From the NCBI RefSeq assembly GCF_002095535.1, contig NZ_MLJI01000001.1, positions 2,345,832 through 2,409,831 of the forward strand: 64,000 bases of DNA, in the 5' to 3' direction. The translations under genes and the position numbers were made by a program. A model generated the notes under the pieces. It had not been told where the DNA came from. It made no database searches and saw only the letters and a program-made list of their open reading frames with translations. Source of the DNA: Pantoea cypripedii (GTDB lineage Bacteria; Pseudomonadota; Gammaproteobacteria; Enterobacterales; Enterobacteriaceae). Below are positions 50,357-61,056 of the stretch, piece by piece (position 1 is the stretch's first letter; the number at the start of each line of letters is the position of its first letter).

Positions 50357-52396
50357 TTATTTACTGCCCGCTGCCTGCGGCTGGGATTTCTCCAGCTGCG
50401 CCAGGTCATTGGCAATTTTCACCGTTTCATCCAGATACGGATCCGGCTCTTTGTAATCCTTCGGCAGATCGTCGAGGCTCTTCAGCTGCGGTTTGCCTTC
50501 CGCCTGATAACGCGCGTTGATGCGTTCCAGACGTAATGCATCTTCATCATGGTTCTCTTTCTCGCGCTGAACAAGATTGAGGGACACGATATTGCGTTTG
50601 TCTTTGGTCGCGTTGAAGCGCGCAATATCTTTCATGATGTACTGGAACTCACGATCTTTGGCGATGCGATCGTCATGCTCTTTAGTCAGTTCCGGTACCA
50701 GCGGAGTGATATCACCCGTTTTGGTGTAGGTCGCGGCATTGACGCTATCCCACGGTAAGGCGTTATCTTCAAATTTCTCACCGGTCTCTGCCGCTTCAAC
50801 GCCGGTCGGCATCAGCAGATCCGGCGTGACGCCTTTACGCTGAGTACTGCCGCCATTGATACGGTAGAACTTCTGAATGGTGTACTGGACAGAACCCAGT
50901 GCAGGCCATTCCGGACGCAGCATCTGATCGTAGATACGGTTCAGCGAACGATATTGCTGCACGGTACCTTTACCGAAAGTCGGCTCCCCGACAATCAGCG
51001 CACGGCCATAATCCTGCATGGCGGCGGCAAAGATCTCAGACGCGGAAGCACTGAAGCGATCCACCAGCACCACCAATGGGCCTTTGTAGTACACGATGCC
51101 GTCATTATCACTGTCCTGACGCACGCGACCATTGTTGTCACGCACCTGCACAACCGGGCCACTCGGAATAAACAGACCTGAAAGCGATACCGCTTCAGTC
51201 AGTGCGCCGCCGCCGTTGGTACGCAGGTCAATCACGATGCTATCGACATTCTGCTTCTGCAGTTTCTGCAGCTGTACTTTCACGTCATCCGTCAGGCCCA
51301 CGTAGAAGCCCGGGATATCCAGCACGCCGACTTTTTCTTTGCCGACGGTCTGCACCGTGCCTTTCACCGCGCGGTCTTCCAGGCGGATTTTCTCACGCGT
51401 CAGGGTCACAATGCGGGTTTTGGTCCCTTTGCCAGCAGGCAGGATTTCCAGCCGCACTTTGCTGCCTTTCGGCCCTTTGATTTTGGCTACCACATCATCG
51501 AGACGCCAGCCGATGACATCTTCCATCGGTTTACCGGGTTGAGCCACGCCGACAATACGATCGCCTACGCTGATCGATTTGCTCTTCGCCGCCGGACCAC
51601 CCGCTACCATCGAATTGATTACCGTATAATCATCATCCATCTGCAACACAGCACCAATGCCTTCCAGTGACAGGCTCATCTCGGTATTGAATTGCTCGGT
51701 GTTACGCGGTGACAGATAGTTGGTATGCGGATCGATTTCGTGTGCAAAGGCGGTCATCGCCAGCTGGAACACGTCTTCACTGTTGCTCTGCGCCAGACGA
51801 CGGATAGCAAAGTTATAACGCTTGGTCAGCGTGTCGCGAATTTCTTTGTCATCTTTACCGGTCAGCTTGAGGCTCAGCTCATCAAATTTGACCTTCGCAT
51901 CCCACAGCGCATTCAGCTCATCGGTGCTTTTCGGCCACGGTGATTTGCTGCGATCAATGTCGATGGTGTCATTGCCGGTAAAGTTCATCGGGCGATTCAG
52001 CACGCTCAGCGCGTACTGATAGCGCTCAAAGCGGCGTTTCTGCGCCAGATTGTATAAATCGTAAAAAACATCCAGCTTGCCGCTGCGCAGTTCATCACCC
52101 AGCGTGGTCTTCTTATCGGCAAACTGCGCGATATCTGAAGCCAGCAGCACATTGTGGTTGTAATCGAGCAGATTCAGGTAGCGATCAAAAATTTTCGCAG
52201 AAAAATCCTGATTCAGATCGAACTGGCGATAATGCGAACGGGTAAAACGCGAGGTAACGCGTTCACTGACGGTGGGATGCTGTGGTTCTTCGTGTAACTG
52301 GGGAATCTGGTCTGCGCGGGTAATGTTATCCGCGGCAAAACTGGGGCCTGCCAGCAGCAGGCCCGCGATCATACCGATCTTAAAAATATTGTTCAT
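50357..52396 (-). CDS. prc: Tail-specific periplasmic protease Prc (Tsp)
   Basis: Periplasmic S41 serine protease that cuts proteins with nonpolar C termini, including FtsI and SsrA-tagged proteins, and with NlpI controls peptidoglycan hydrolases. The 679-residue protein has a signal peptide (cleavage after PSFA), a PDZ domain near residue 240, and the Ser-Lys catalytic dyad region DRFSASASEIFAAAM...PTFGKGTVQQ. The start at 52396 aligns with E. coli. The 16 codons upstream in frame lack a start of comparable quality. It follows proQ after 19 bases, as in E. coli. Confidence 0.97.
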   Translation of the reverse strand: MNNIFKIGMIAGLLLAGPSFAADNITRADQIPQLHEEPQHPTVSERVTSRFTRSHYRQFDLNQDFSAKIFDRYLNLLDYNHNVLLASDIAQFADKKTTLGDELRSGKLDVFYDLYNLAQKRRFERYQYALSVLNRPMNFTGNDTIDIDRSKSPWPKSTDELNALWDAKVKFDELSLKLTGKDDKEIRDTLTKRYNFAIRRLAQSNSEDVFQLAMTAFAHEIDPHTNYLSPRNTEQFNTEMSLSLEGIGAVLQMDDDYTVINSMVAGGPAAKSKSISVGDRIVGVAQPGKPMEDVIGWRLDDVVAKIKGPKGSKVRLEILPAGKGTKTRIVTLTREKIRLEDRAVKGTVQTVGKEKVGVLDIPGFYVGLTDDVKVQLQKLQKQNVDSIVIDLRTNGGGALTEAVSLSGLFIPSGPVVQVRDNNGRVRQDSDNDGIVYYKGPLVVLVDRFSASASEIFAAAMQDYGRALIVGEPTFGKGTVQQYRSLNRIYDQMLRPEWPALGSVQYTIQKFYRINGGSTQRKGVTPDLLMPTGVEAAETGEKFEDNALPWDSVNAATYTKTGDITPLVPELTKEHDDRIAKDREFQYIMKDIARFNATKDKRNIVSLNLVQREKENHDEDALRLERINARYQAEGKPQLKSLDDLPKDYKEPDPYLDETVKIANDLAQLEKSQPQAAGSK

Positions 52397-52415
52397 GCCA
52401 GGGTCAGCCTCCGTT

Positions 52416-53096
52416 TCAGAACTGCAAATGTTCTGCGCGCACAATCATTGCCATGCCGGAAGCGAGCTGTACCCGAACGCCATCTTTAGTAATTTCAAGA
52501 ATGGTTGCGTCCATCGCACTTTTGCCTGCTTTAACTTTAATATTCTGGCCGGGTTGCAAAGTTGAGGTATCAGTGATGGGTTTGGCTCGCGGTGGGCGTG
52601 GCGCAGCATTACGTTCAGCAGAAGCCGCACGCGGTGCCTGCGGACGCGGTTTACGCGGCGCATCACCTTCAGCGGTTTTGCGCGGAGCCGGTTTGCGCGG
52701 ACGACGTTCGCCCGTCTCTTCACCTGCTTCACGTTTCTTCGCTTTTTGCTGCTCGCGCTGAACCTGAACACGCGCTTTCGCTTCTTCCAGCTGTTTGCGC
52801 GCATGTTCAACATGTTGCTCATCCAGCACGCCACAGGCGTTGCCGTCGAGGTCAACACGGATGGCACCCGCTTTAATGCCGTAAAGGTAACGCCAGCTTG
52901 AGGTATAAAGACGTAAGGCCGAACGCAGTTGCGTCTTGCTCAGGCCCATATCGCCCTGAACACGCTCGACCAGATCCTGAAAGATACCGATTTTGAGCGG
53001 ACGCGCTTCACCTTCGGCGCTAAAGCAGTGCGGAAAACGCTCCGCCAGAAAGGCGATCACTTCTTTACTGCTATTCAACTTAGGTTGATTTTCCAT
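52416..53096 (-). CDS. proQ: RNA chaperone ProQ
   Basis: FinO-domain RNA-binding protein and global partner of small RNAs and mRNA 3' ends. In 226 residues it has the N-terminal FinO-like domain (residues about 1-120, with [11 protein letters not shown] and [11 protein letters not shown]), a long basic linker rich in Arg, Lys, Pro and Ala (about 125-175), and the C-terminal Tudor-like domain ([17 protein letters not shown]). AGGAA lies before the ATG. It is co-transcribed with prc. Confidence 0.97.
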   Translation of the reverse strand: MENQPKLNSSKEVIAFLAERFPHCFSAEGEARPLKIGIFQDLVERVQGDMGLSKTQLRSALRLYTSSWRYLYGIKAGAIRVDLDGNACGVLDEQHVEHARKQLEEAKARVQVQREQQKAKKREAGEETGERRPRKPAPRKTAEGDAPRKPRPQAPRAASAERNAAPRPPRAKPITDTSTLQPGQNIKVKAGKSAMDATILEITKDGVRVQLASGMAMIVRAEHLQF

Positions 53097-53192
53097 GAAA
53101 TTTCCTGATTACAACGGGTTTGCCGACCAGAGCAGGCATGAACAGGCGACATTATAATGACAACATCGCCAAATGCTATGTGATCCAGTCGA

Positions 53193-53693
53193 TTAGCTGC
53201 GCGTCAGTTGAAGAAATTTTTCAATGTCGCTGCCCGCCAGTACTTCACAAAGCCCGTCAGTAAGGGCCACCAGCCCCGCTTCATCCTCACTATCGAAGCG
53301 AGAATAAACCGTACTGTCGATGTCCAGCACACCGACTAACGTGCCATTCACTTTCAGAGGAATCACGATTTCCGCATTACTGGCGGCGTCACAGGCGATA
53401 TGACCGGGGAAAGCGTGCACATCTTCCACGCGCTGCACTTTCTCTTCTGCAATCGCCGTGCCACAAACACCCTTGCCTACCGCAATACGCACACAGGCAA
53501 TTTTGCCCTGGAAGGGACCCAGTACCAGCGTATTCGCTTCAGTCAGCAAATAAAAACCTGCCCAGTTGACGCCTTCCAGGCGTTCAAACAGTAACGCGCT
53601 GCAATTACCCAGCGCGGCGAGGAAAGAGGTTTCACCCGCCAGCAGCGCACGCGCATCGCGATTTAAATCCTCGTAAAAGGCTTTTTTGTTCAT
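53193..53693 (-). CDS. msrC: Free methionine-(R)-sulfoxide reductase MsrC
   Basis: GAF-domain enzyme that reduces free (not protein-bound) methionine (R)-sulfoxide. The 166-residue protein (165 in E. coli) carries the three catalytic and resolving cysteines at Cys67 (KIACVRI), Cys77 (KGVCGTA) and Cys101 (HIACDAAS). No clear ribosome-binding site is visible. It diverges from letA and lies 97 bases upstream of proQ on the same strand. It complements MsrB at the other end of the window. Confidence 0.96.
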   Translation of the reverse strand: MNKKAFYEDLNRDARALLAGETSFLAALGNCSALLFERLEGVNWAGFYLLTEANTLVLGPFQGKIACVRIAVGKGVCGTAIAEEKVQRVEDVHAFPGHIACDAASNAEIVIPLKVNGTLVGVLDIDSTVYSRFDSEDEAGLVALTDGLCEVLAGSDIEKFLQLTRS

Positions 53694-53889
53694 TGTTTAA
53701 CCATAATTCGACGCAGCGAAGCCGCGTGTGTCACTCAGTTGTTAAAATAAGCACTAATTATCCAGCGTCACAAGGTGAATCATTGTGTTAGTTACTATAC
53801 CCTTAGCTTTCTGTGGATCGAACTTCATGCCACCACAGATGTCTCAGCCAGCAACCTGCTGCCTGACATGCCGGTAACTGTAACGAACG

Positions 53890-55155
53890 ATGGGCCACTT
53901 GCGTCACCCTATGAAAATTCACGCTATCAGCCAGACGTTGCCCCACGCACGTTATCAGCGTTGTCCGCAATGCGATACCCTTTTTTCCTTACCGGATGTT
54001 AAATCGCATCAGGCGGCCTACTGCCCGCGTTGTCACGCTCGTATTCAAAGTGGTTTTGACTGGTCAATGACGCGTCTGACCGCCATGGCGGTCACCATGC
54101 TGATGCTGATGCCGTTCGCTTTTACCCTGCCGCTGGTGGATATCCGGCTGTTGGGTATGCGCATTAATGCCAGCCTGCTGGAAGGGGTGATACAGATGAC
54201 GCAGCAAGGCGATGTCATCACCGCATCCATCGTGGCGTTTTGCACCATTGGCGCCCCCATGACGCTGGTGGCGGGCATTAGCTATTTGGGCATCGGTCAT
54301 GCGCTGGGGATGAATCTGCGTCCGGTGTTGCTGATGCTGGAGAAGCTGAAAGAATGGGTGATGCTGGATATCTACCTGGTCGGTGTCGCGGTGGCTTCGA
54401 TTAAAGTTCAGGACTACGCCTCGCTGGAGGTGGGTTATGGCATGGTGGCGTATATTGCGCTGACGGTACTTAGCGTGCTGACGCTGATTCATCTTAATGT
54501 CGAGCAACTGTGGGAGCATTATTATCCGCAGTCAGTGCCCACCTCACCGCCTGAGCAATGGCAGGTTTGCCTGAACTGTCATCACACCGGTATGGCTGAT
54601 GATCGCGGGCGCTGTACCCGCTGCCATACGCCGCTGGATTATCGCCGCCGCCACAGCCTGCAAAAATCCTGGGCATCGTTAATTGCTTCCATCGTACTGC
54701 TCATTCCTGCCAATCTGCTGCCGATTTCAGTGGTGTATGTTAACGGGGCACGGCGCGAGGACACCATTTTTTCCGGTATTCTCGGCCTGGCTTCCGGCAA
54801 TATTCCGGTGGCAGCGGTGGTGTTTATCGCCAGTATCCTGGTGCCCTTTACCAAAGTGCTGGTGATGTTAACGCTGCTGCTCAGTATTCACTTCAAATGT
54901 GAACAGGGGCTGAAAACCCGCATCCGCTTGCTGCGTGCCGTGACCTGGGTGGGTCGCTGGTCGATGCTGGATCTGTTCGTCATTTCATTAACCATGTCGC
55001 TGGTCAATCGTGACCAGCTGCTGGCATTTACCATGGGACCCGCCGCGCTCTATTTTGGCGCGGCAGTGATCCTGACCATTATGGCTGTAGAGTGGCTTGA
55101 CAGCCGCCTGATCTGGGATGCACATGCAACAGGAAACGCCGACTACACCGACTAG
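53890..55155 (+). CDS. letA: Lipid transport membrane protein LetA (YebS, PqiA-like)
   Basis: Inner-membrane partner of the LetB MCE tunnel that moves lipids between inner and outer membranes. The 421-residue protein has two PqiA domains, each starting with zinc-ribbon CxxC pairs (CPQCDTLF...CPRCHARI and CLNCHHTG...CTRCHTPL) followed by about four helices. The start is uncertain: ATG at 53890 or at 53911. Neither has a strong Shine-Dalgarno sequence. Its end overlaps the start of letB by about 30 bases, which implies translational coupling. Confidence 0.93.
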   Translation: MGHLRHPMKIHAISQTLPHARYQRCPQCDTLFSLPDVKSHQAAYCPRCHARIQSGFDWSMTRLTAMAVTMLMLMPFAFTLPLVDIRLLGMRINASLLEGVIQMTQQGDVITASIVAFCTIGAPMTLVAGISYLGIGHALGMNLRPVLLMLEKLKEWVMLDIYLVGVAVASIKVQDYASLEVGYGMVAYIALTVLSVLTLIHLNVEQLWEHYYPQSVPTSPPEQWQVCLNCHHTGMADDRGRCTRCHTPLDYRRRHSLQKSWASLIASIVLLIPANLLPISVVYVNGARREDTIFSGILGLASGNIPVAAVVFIASILVPFTKVLVMLTLLLSIHFKCEQGLKTRIRLLRAVTWVGRWSMLDLFVISLTMSLVNRDQLLAFTMGPAALYFGAAVILTIMAVEWLDSRLIWDAHATGNADYTD

Positions 55156-57763
55156 CGCAAATCTGCGAAATAAACGCAAGATTTCGCCGTTCTGGTTACT
55201 GCCCATTATCGCCCTGCTGATTGCCGCATGGCTGTTATGGACCAATTATCAGGAACGCGGGACCATCATCACCATCAACTTCCAGACTGCGGACGGTATC
55301 GTGCCGGGGCGTACGCCTATTCGCTATCAGGGTGTGGAAGTGGGTACGGTGCAGGGTATCGTGCTGAGCAATGACTATCGCAGCATCCAGATTAAAGCCA
55401 GCATTAAGAGCGACATGCGTGACGCACTCCGCGACAACACCCAGTTCTGGCTGGTGACGCCGAAAGCCTCGCTGGCCGGGGTCTCCGGGTTAGATGCGCT
55501 GGTGGGAGGCAACTACATCAGCATGATGCCGGGCAGCGGTAATCCGCAGGAACACTTTACGGCGCTGGATACGCAACCGAAATACCGTGTGAATACGGGT
55601 GAGTTGTTGATTCATCTGCGTGCGCCCGATCTCGGCTCGCTAAATACCGGTTCGCTGGTGTATTACCGCAAAATTCCGGTTGGCCGGGTCTATGACTACA
55701 GCATCAATAGCAATACTGATGGCGTGACCATTGATGTATTGATTGAGCGCCGCTTCATTAATCTGGTGAAAAAGCAGAGCCGATTCTGGAACGTCTCTGG
55801 CGTTGACGCTGATGTCAGCCTGAGTGGTGCCAAAGTCAAGCTGGAGAGTCTGGCGGCGCTGGTTAATGGTGCTATTGCCTTCGATTCCCCCAACGAAGGC
55901 CAGCAAGCCGACACCGATGAAAACTATCAGCTCTATCCCGACCTGGCACAAAGCCAGCGTGGGGTGCAGGTCAGCCTCGACTTGCCGAGCGGTGATAACC
56001 TGAAAGCAGACAGCACACCGCTGATGTATCAGGGGCTGGAAGTGGGCACCTTAACCAAACTGAATTTGCTGCCTGGCGGTAAAGTGACCGGGGAATTGAC
56101 CGTTGACCCGTCTGTCGCCGGATTGATGCGCACGGGCACCCGCATTGAAATGCGCTCGCCAAAAATCAGCCTGACAGATACTAATCTCAGCAGCCTGTTA
56201 ACCGGCAATACCTTTGAACTGGTGCCCGGTGAAGGCCAGCCACAGGATCACTTTAGCGTATTACCGGCCAGTGAATCTTTGCTGCAAAAACCGGATGTTC
56301 TGACGCTGCAACTCAATGCGCCAGAAACCTATGGTATCGACGCCGGGCAACCGGTGATGCTCTACGGCATGAAGATAGGCCAGGTGATCTCACGGGAACT
56401 GGACGAAAAAGGCATCAGTTTTGTGGTGGCCATCAATCCGGAATATCGCCATCTGGTGCACGGTGACAGCAAATTTATCGTTAACAGCCGTATTGACGTG
56501 AAGTTCGGTCTTGATGGCATGCAGGTACTGGGTGCCAGCGCACGTGAATGGGTGGATGGCGGCATCCGTCTGGTGCCGGGGGCCAAAGGCAACCCGCAGA
56601 ACCGTTATCCACTGTATGGTGATGCCGAACGTGCCGAAGAAGGGATTATTGGCGATCAGCCCCCTGCCACGCTGAAGCTGACAGCCAGCAGCCTGCCTGA
56701 TGTCCAGACCGGTTCTGTGGTGCTGTATCGTAAATTCCAGGTGGGTGAAGTGGTGAATGTTATACCGCGCGCCGATGCTTTTGAAATCTCGATTCATATC
56801 GAACCGCAGTATCGCAAACTGCTCACCAGTGAAAGCGTATTTTGGGCTGAGGGGGGGGCCAAGGTGCAGTTGAATGGTAGCGGTCTGACCGTGCAGGCAT
56901 CACCACTGAACCGCGCGCTGAAAGGTGCCATCAGCTTCGATAACCTGAGCGGTGCCCAGGCGGCCAAAGGGGTGAAACGGGTGCTTTATGCTTCGGAAAC
57001 CGCCGCACGCGCTGTTGGCAGCCAGATCTCGCTGCACACCTATGATGCCAGCAAGCTGTCAGCCGGCATGCCAATTCGTTATCTCGGTATTAACGTCGGC
57101 CAGGTCGAGTCGCTTTCACTGAGTGCCGATAACAACCAGGTAGTGGCAAAAGCGGTACTGTATCCGGAATACGTCCAGGACTTCGCCCGCATCGGCAGTC
57201 GTTTCTCCGTGGTTTCTCCACAGATTTCTGCCGCTGGCGTCAACCATCTTGAGACGTTGCTGCAACCCTATGTCAACGTTGATCCGGGTAAAGGCGCTCA
57301 GGCTCGTACCTTTGAGTTGCAGGACAGCACCATTACCGATTCGCGTTATCTCAATGGTCTGACGATCTTTGTTGACGCGACAGAGGCGGGTTCGCTTTCG
57401 GTGGGTACACCGGTGCTGTTCCGTGGTGTAGAAGTGGGTACCGTCACCGGCACCTCGCTGGGTAATATGGCGGACCGTGTCCAGGTAGCGCTGCGCATCA
57501 GTAAGAAGTATCAGCATCTGGTGCGCAACAATTCGGTGTTCTGGCTGGCATCCGGCTATAACCTGAATTTCGGCCTGATTGGCGGCGTGGTCAAAACCGG
57601 CACCTTCCAGCAATTTATTCAGGGCGGAATTCAGTTTGCCACCCCACCAACCGTCCCACTGGCACCGCAGGCGGGTGCGAACAAACACTTCCTGTTGCAG
57701 GATGAAGCGCCGAAAGACTGGCGCAACTGGGGAACCGCGATTCCCGACCCCGCACAACCCTAA
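55124..57763 (+). CDS. letB: MCE-domain lipid tunnel protein LetB (YebT)
   Basis: Forms a hexameric tunnel across the periplasm made of seven stacked MCE rings. The 879-residue product has one N-terminal membrane helix ([17 protein letters not shown]) and seven MCE repeats, recognisable by recurring [18 protein letters not shown] segments at roughly 45, 160, 290, 400, 530, 650 and 760. The start at 55124 (MQQETP) aligns with E. coli MSQETP. ATG 55118 is the alternative. It is coupled to letA by overlap and ends in a terminator. Confidence 0.96.
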   Translation: MQQETPTTPTSANLRNKRKISPFWLLPIIALLIAAWLLWTNYQERGTIITINFQTADGIVPGRTPIRYQGVEVGTVQGIVLSNDYRSIQIKASIKSDMRDALRDNTQFWLVTPKASLAGVSGLDALVGGNYISMMPGSGNPQEHFTALDTQPKYRVNTGELLIHLRAPDLGSLNTGSLVYYRKIPVGRVYDYSINSNTDGVTIDVLIERRFINLVKKQSRFWNVSGVDADVSLSGAKVKLESLAALVNGAIAFDSPNEGQQADTDENYQLYPDLAQSQRGVQVSLDLPSGDNLKADSTPLMYQGLEVGTLTKLNLLPGGKVTGELTVDPSVAGLMRTGTRIEMRSPKISLTDTNLSSLLTGNTFELVPGEGQPQDHFSVLPASESLLQKPDVLTLQLNAPETYGIDAGQPVMLYGMKIGQVISRELDEKGISFVVAINPEYRHLVHGDSKFIVNSRIDVKFGLDGMQVLGASAREWVDGGIRLVPGAKGNPQNRYPLYGDAERAEEGIIGDQPPATLKLTASSLPDVQTGSVVLYRKFQVGEVVNVIPRADAFEISIHIEPQYRKLLTSESVFWAEGGAKVQLNGSGLTVQASPLNRALKGAISFDNLSGAQAAKGVKRVLYASETAARAVGSQISLHTYDASKLSAGMPIRYLGINVGQVESLSLSADNNQVVAKAVLYPEYVQDFARIGSRFSVVSPQISAAGVNHLETLLQPYVNVDPGKGAQARTFELQDSTITDSRYLNGLTIFVDATEAGSLSVGTPVLFRGVEVGTVTGTSLGNMADRVQVALRISKKYQHLVRNNSVFWLASGYNLNFGLIGGVVKTGTFQQFIQGGIQFATPPTVPLAPQAGANKHFLLQDEAPKDWRNWGTAIPDPAQP

Positions 57764-57766
57764 GCA

Positions 57767-57797
57767 AATCGGGCAGCCTGGCTGCCCGATTCTTTTT
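57767..57797 (+). terminator. letAB terminator
   Basis: AATCGGGCAG and CTGCCCGATT pair around CCTGG and are followed by CTTTTT. It separates letAB from rsmF. Confidence 0.88.
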
Positions 57798-57843
57798 CGC
57801 GTGTTACACTTCGCGCTCTGTTTGCTATCCCCGGAAGAAACCC

Positions 57844-59262
57844 GTGTCCGAACGTTTTCCTGAAGATTTCCTCACGCTGATGCGTGCCAGCCTGCCCAAC
57901 GATGAAGAACTGCAACGTTTTCTCGCCATCAGCCAGCAACCGTTACGCCGCAGCCTGCGTGTGAATACCTTAAAAATCAGCGTGTCTGATTTTCTGGCAA
58001 GTACCGCACATTACGGCTGGCGACTGACGCCCATTCCCTGGTGTGCTGAAGGCTTCTGGATTGAACGCGACGACGAATCGCTGCCGCTGGGCAGCGTGGC
58101 AGAACATCTCAGCGGGTTGTTTTATATTCAGGAAGCCAGCTCGATGCTGCCGGTCACGGCATTGTTTGATGCCGCGCCCGACGCGCGTCAGGTGATGGAT
58201 GTTGCCGCAGCACCTGGCTCCAAAACCACGCAAATGGCGGCATTGATGCACAATAATGGCGCGATTCTGGCCAATGAATACTCCGCCAGCCGGGTAAAGG
58301 TGTTACATGCCAATATCAGCCGCTGTGGAGTCAGCAATGTTGCCCTGACCCATTTTGATGGCCGCGTGTTTGGTGCGGCATTGCCCGAGCAGTTTGATGC
58401 CATCCTGCTGGATGCCCCCTGCTCCGGAGAAGGTGTGGTGCGTAAAGATGCCGATGCGCTGCGTAACTGGAGCCTGGCCAGCACTGAAGACATCGCCGCC
58501 ACCCAGCGCGACCTGATTGACAGCGCTTTTCACGCCCTGCAACCTGGCGGCACGCTGATTTATTCCACCTGTACGCTCAACCAGATTGAGAATCAGCAGG
58601 TCATCAGCTGGCTACAGCAACGTTATCCTGATGCTGTCGAAATTTTACCGCTGAATGGCCTGTTCGCGGGTGCTGAAAAGGCGCTGACGCCGGAGGGCTT
58701 CCTGCATGTGTTCCCGCAGCTTTTCGACAGCGAAGGCTTCTTTGTCGCACGTCTGCGTAAAACCGCCAGCGTACCGGCATTACCCGTTCCAACTTATAAA
58801 GTCGGCAAACTCCCCTTTTCCCCTGCCAGCCGGAAATTGACGGCTGAAGTGATGCAGGCGGCAGCAAAAGTTGGCCTGCAGTGGGACGATAATTTGCTGT
58901 TATGGCAGCGTGATAAAGAGTTGTGGCTGTTCCCCGCCGCGCTGGAAAGCTGGCTGGGTAAAGTGCGCTTTTCGCGCATCGGTCTAAAACTCGCGGAAAC
59001 CTTCCCGAAAGGGTTTCGCTGGCAACATGAAGCCGTGGTGGCTCTGGCACAGCCGGATAGTTCGCTGGCCTTTGCGCTGACGGAAGCCGAAGCGGAAAGC
59101 TGGTATCGCGGTCAGGATATCCATCCGGAGCACCTGCCCGAGCGGGATGAGGTGATTGTGACCTGGCAGCAGCAGACACTCGGCCTGGCCAAAAAGGTCG
59201 GCAATCGTATCAAGAATAGCTACCCACGCGAGCTGGTGCGCGATGGCCGTTTGTTCCGCTAA
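57844..59262 (+). CDS. rsmF: 16S rRNA (cytosine-C5)-methyltransferase RsmF
   Basis: Methylates C5 of C1407 in 16S rRNA. The 472-residue NSUN-type enzyme has a Rossmann methyltransferase domain ([15 protein letters not shown], the SAM site), Cys193 in DAPCSGEG, the nucleophile Cys243 in [11 protein letters not shown], and a C-terminal PUA-like RNA-binding region. The start codon is GTG with GGAAGAAA upstream. Its stop codon lies three bases from that of the convergent pphA. In E. coli yebV and yebW follow here, but they do not in this genome. Confidence 0.96.
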   Translation: MSERFPEDFLTLMRASLPNDEELQRFLAISQQPLRRSLRVNTLKISVSDFLASTAHYGWRLTPIPWCAEGFWIERDDESLPLGSVAEHLSGLFYIQEASSMLPVTALFDAAPDARQVMDVAAAPGSKTTQMAALMHNNGAILANEYSASRVKVLHANISRCGVSNVALTHFDGRVFGAALPEQFDAILLDAPCSGEGVVRKDADALRNWSLASTEDIAATQRDLIDSAFHALQPGGTLIYSTCTLNQIENQQVISWLQQRYPDAVEILPLNGLFAGAEKALTPEGFLHVFPQLFDSEGFFVARLRKTASVPALPVPTYKVGKLPFSPASRKLTAEVMQAAAKVGLQWDDNLLLWQRDKELWLFPAALESWLGKVRFSRIGLKLAETFPKGFRWQHEAVVALAQPDSSLAFALTEAEAESWYRGQDIHPEHLPERDEVIVTWQQQTLGLAKKVGNRIKNSYPRELVRDGRLFR

Positions 59263-59265
59263 AGG

Positions 59266-59913
59266 TTACTGCAGCTGCACCAGCGTGAGCCGGTTGCCGA
59301 ATACGGCACCGGTATCGATATAATGTTGATTGGCAGCGTTGAGCGGTTGCTCCAGCGGCGTATGGCCGAAATAAAAATCGCTGGCCCCCTCAATTGCTGC
59401 CGAGTTACCGCGCTGATGTCGCCCCAGACGATCGCGGCTCCACACCACCTGATGCCAGTCAACCTCCTGCCCCAGCGTGTAGTGACTGGCCGGATAATCC
59501 GCGTGGGCAATCACCACCACCCGGTCGGCAAGTTGCAGATGCAAAATCAACGGCAATTCAGCACAGCGTCTTAATGCATGACGCGCAGTAATGACCTCAC
59601 TGCCGCGCAGTTGCCAAAACCATTCACCCCCATTCATCAGCCACAACATCGGGTCCTCGCCCCGCAACGCCGCGATAGCCATCTGTTCATGATTGCCGCG
59701 CACGCATCGAAACCAGGGTTCATCCAGCAATGCCAGACAACCGGGACTGTCGGGCCCCCGATCGATCAAATCACCGACGGAAATTAATAAATCCTGCTGC
59801 GTATCAAACTGATGCAGAATCAATTGCGAATCAAGCTGAGTACGACAACCGTGTAAATCGCCAACCACCCAGATATGGCGCCATGCTTCCGCATTGACCG
59901 TTTGATAAAACAT
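59266..59913 (-). CDS. pphA: Serine/threonine protein phosphatase 1 PphA
   Basis: PPP-family metallophosphatase with the three signature motifs GDLHG (Asp19, His21), GDLIDRGP (Asp48) and RGNHE (Asn74, His75). In E. coli PphA signals misfolded-protein stress through CpxAR and is heat-inducible. The 215 residues compare with 218 in E. coli. AGGAG lies six bases before the ATG. On its right the order departs from E. coli until sdsR, about 3.8 kb away. Confidence 0.95.
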   Translation of the reverse strand: MFYQTVNAEAWRHIWVVGDLHGCRTQLDSQLILHQFDTQQDLLISVGDLIDRGPDSPGCLALLDEPWFRCVRGNHEQMAIAALRGEDPMLWLMNGGEWFWQLRGSEVITARHALRRCAELPLILHLQLADRVVVIAHADYPASHYTLGQEVDWHQVVWSRDRLGRHQRGNSAAIEGASDFYFGHTPLEQPLNAANQHYIDTGAVFGNRLTLVQLQ

Positions 59914-60000
59914 ATTGGTCTCCTGAAAGCTGGTTTACTGGAAGTTTAGTGAATCCGGCTTAAAGTATAGCCTGGCGACCTGCAGGCATCGGAGGGAAGC

Positions 60001-60108
60001 GTGAACAGCCGTAAACAATTTATTGGCGTATTGGTAGTTATTTTTATCGGCAGCTTATTGCTGTTGGAAACGCTTGCGCGGCTGGTACATTTGCTGGTGG
60101 TGGGATAG
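60001..60108 (+). CDS. Predicted 35-residue single-pass membrane protein
   Basis: The GTG start is preceded by GGAGG at five-base spacing, one of the best ribosome-binding sites in this region. The product begins MNSRKQFIGVLV, then has a hydrophobic helix of about 22 residues (FIGVLVVIFIGSLLLLETLA), and ends VHLLVVG. The basic N terminus predicts an N-in topology. I do not recognise a family. The shortness leaves some doubt, but the strong Shine-Dalgarno sequence and the clean membrane helix argue that it is expressed. It diverges from pphA. Confidence 0.6.
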   Translation: MNSRKQFIGVLVVIFIGSLLLLETLARLVHLLVVG

Positions 60109-60169
60109 GGGTGATGTCGCTGGCAGATTCAGCAGCGGCCGCATCCTGCAGCCCCGATGAACGTCCCTT

Positions 60170-60191
60170 CCGGCGCTTATCTCCGGCACTC
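60170..60191 (+). repeat. 22-base repeat, copy 1
   Basis: A 22-base stretch starting CCGGCGCTTATCTCCGG is identical to the segment at 61589-61610, and both copies lie outside genes in the same orientation. The surroundings of the two copies differ. The unit itself contains CCGG...CCGG but no long palindrome. Confidence 0.7.
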
Positions 60192-60261
60192 ATTAAAGGT
60201 GTTAGCTCTGCGAGGGACGGCAGCTACTGTAGTTCTTCGGAGTATTCTGATCAAGTTAAAT

Positions 60262-60280
60262 GATATTAACTATCATTCTC
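60262..60280 (+). promoter_or_regulatory. Fur-like box
   Basis: GATATTAACTATCATTCTC agrees with the 19-base Fur consensus (GATAATGATAATCATTATC) at 14 positions, including all of ATCATT. It lies 171 bases ahead of the 92-residue protein gene in A+T-rich promoter-like DNA. Confidence 0.5.
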
Positions 60281-60450
60281 ATTAAAAACCTCAACCTGAC
60301 AACAAATCTCTATATAAATCAAATTGTTAGCATTTGACGTTGATCATTGCCTGTTGGTAACGGTGAGATGAAATGGTAAGCATCCACAGCCACATAGCTT
60401 CCCCGTTTTTTGCCAGGCTTAATCAAACGTAGTTTGAGAGGGAGCCGTTT

Positions 60451-60729
60451 ATGAAAGATTATTATAAGATTGATTTGGAAACGTTTATGCAAAATAACAA
60501 ACCGTTAATTGCTGAGATTAAAAGCAAAGCCCCGGTTTATGCTGATGATATGGGGATGGATGAAGTGCAATATATTAACCGCGAAATAAAACGTGCTCAT
60601 CTGGAATATATTGAGAGTCTGGGTATAAAAGATCCTTACGAGTATTACATTACTCAACACGAAGATGATCGCTATCTCGCCGACCAACTTATCGCACAAC
60701 ACCGTAAGGCACTTCGCCCCGCTTCGTAA
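60451..60729 (+). CDS. Hypothetical 92-residue protein behind a Fur-like box
   Basis: A soluble protein rich in charged residues and tyrosine (MKDYYKIDLETFMQ... to ...AQHRKALRPAS) with no signal peptide or membrane segment. It is predicted to be mostly helical (QYINREIKRAHLEYIESLG). I do not recognise it. GAGGGAG lies seven bases before the ATG, so translation is well supported. Its A+T-rich codon use differs from the neighbouring core genes, which suggests acquired DNA. The Fur-like box upstream hints at iron control, but that is inference. Confidence 0.7.
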   Translation: MKDYYKIDLETFMQNNKPLIAEIKSKAPVYADDMGMDEVQYINREIKRAHLEYIESLGIKDPYEYYITQHEDDRYLADQLIAQHRKALRPAS

Positions 60730-60791
60730 CCCACCAGGCATGGTTGCCACACTAACAGCGCGGCAACCTGCAGCAGAGGATAAGTCATCAG

Positions 60792-60959
60792 CTAGCGCGT
60801 GATAAAGAAAATCGCGGCCATAAAGCCCAGAAATAATACCGCAAAGGTAATAAAACCCAGCCGCGGCGATTTAGCCCGACCAACCAGCGCGGAAATAAAC
60901 ACCGATAATAAGGTTAATGTGCCAATCATCACCCAGAGAAGGTATTGCGTATTTGCCAT
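60792..60959 (-). CDS. Predicted 55-residue two-pass membrane protein
   Basis: The frame starts MANTQYLLWVMIG and ends FFITR. It has two hydrophobic helices (about residues 6-26 and 36-52) joined by a short basic loop (GRAKSPRLG), which implies both ends are periplasmic or outside and the loop is in the cytoplasm. AAGGA lies six bases before the ATG. I do not recognise the family. It converges with the 92-residue protein gene. Confidence 0.65.
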   Translation of the reverse strand: MANTQYLLWVMIGTLTLLSVFISALVGRAKSPRLGFITFAVLFLGFMAAIFFITR

Positions 60960-61056
60960 GGAGGATCCTTATAAGCAGGCAACAACAATAAAGCGCCACT
61001 CTTATACCATTTTTTGGGCGGGCAGGCTCTCAGGATATTTGCGAGTGGACAGCTAT

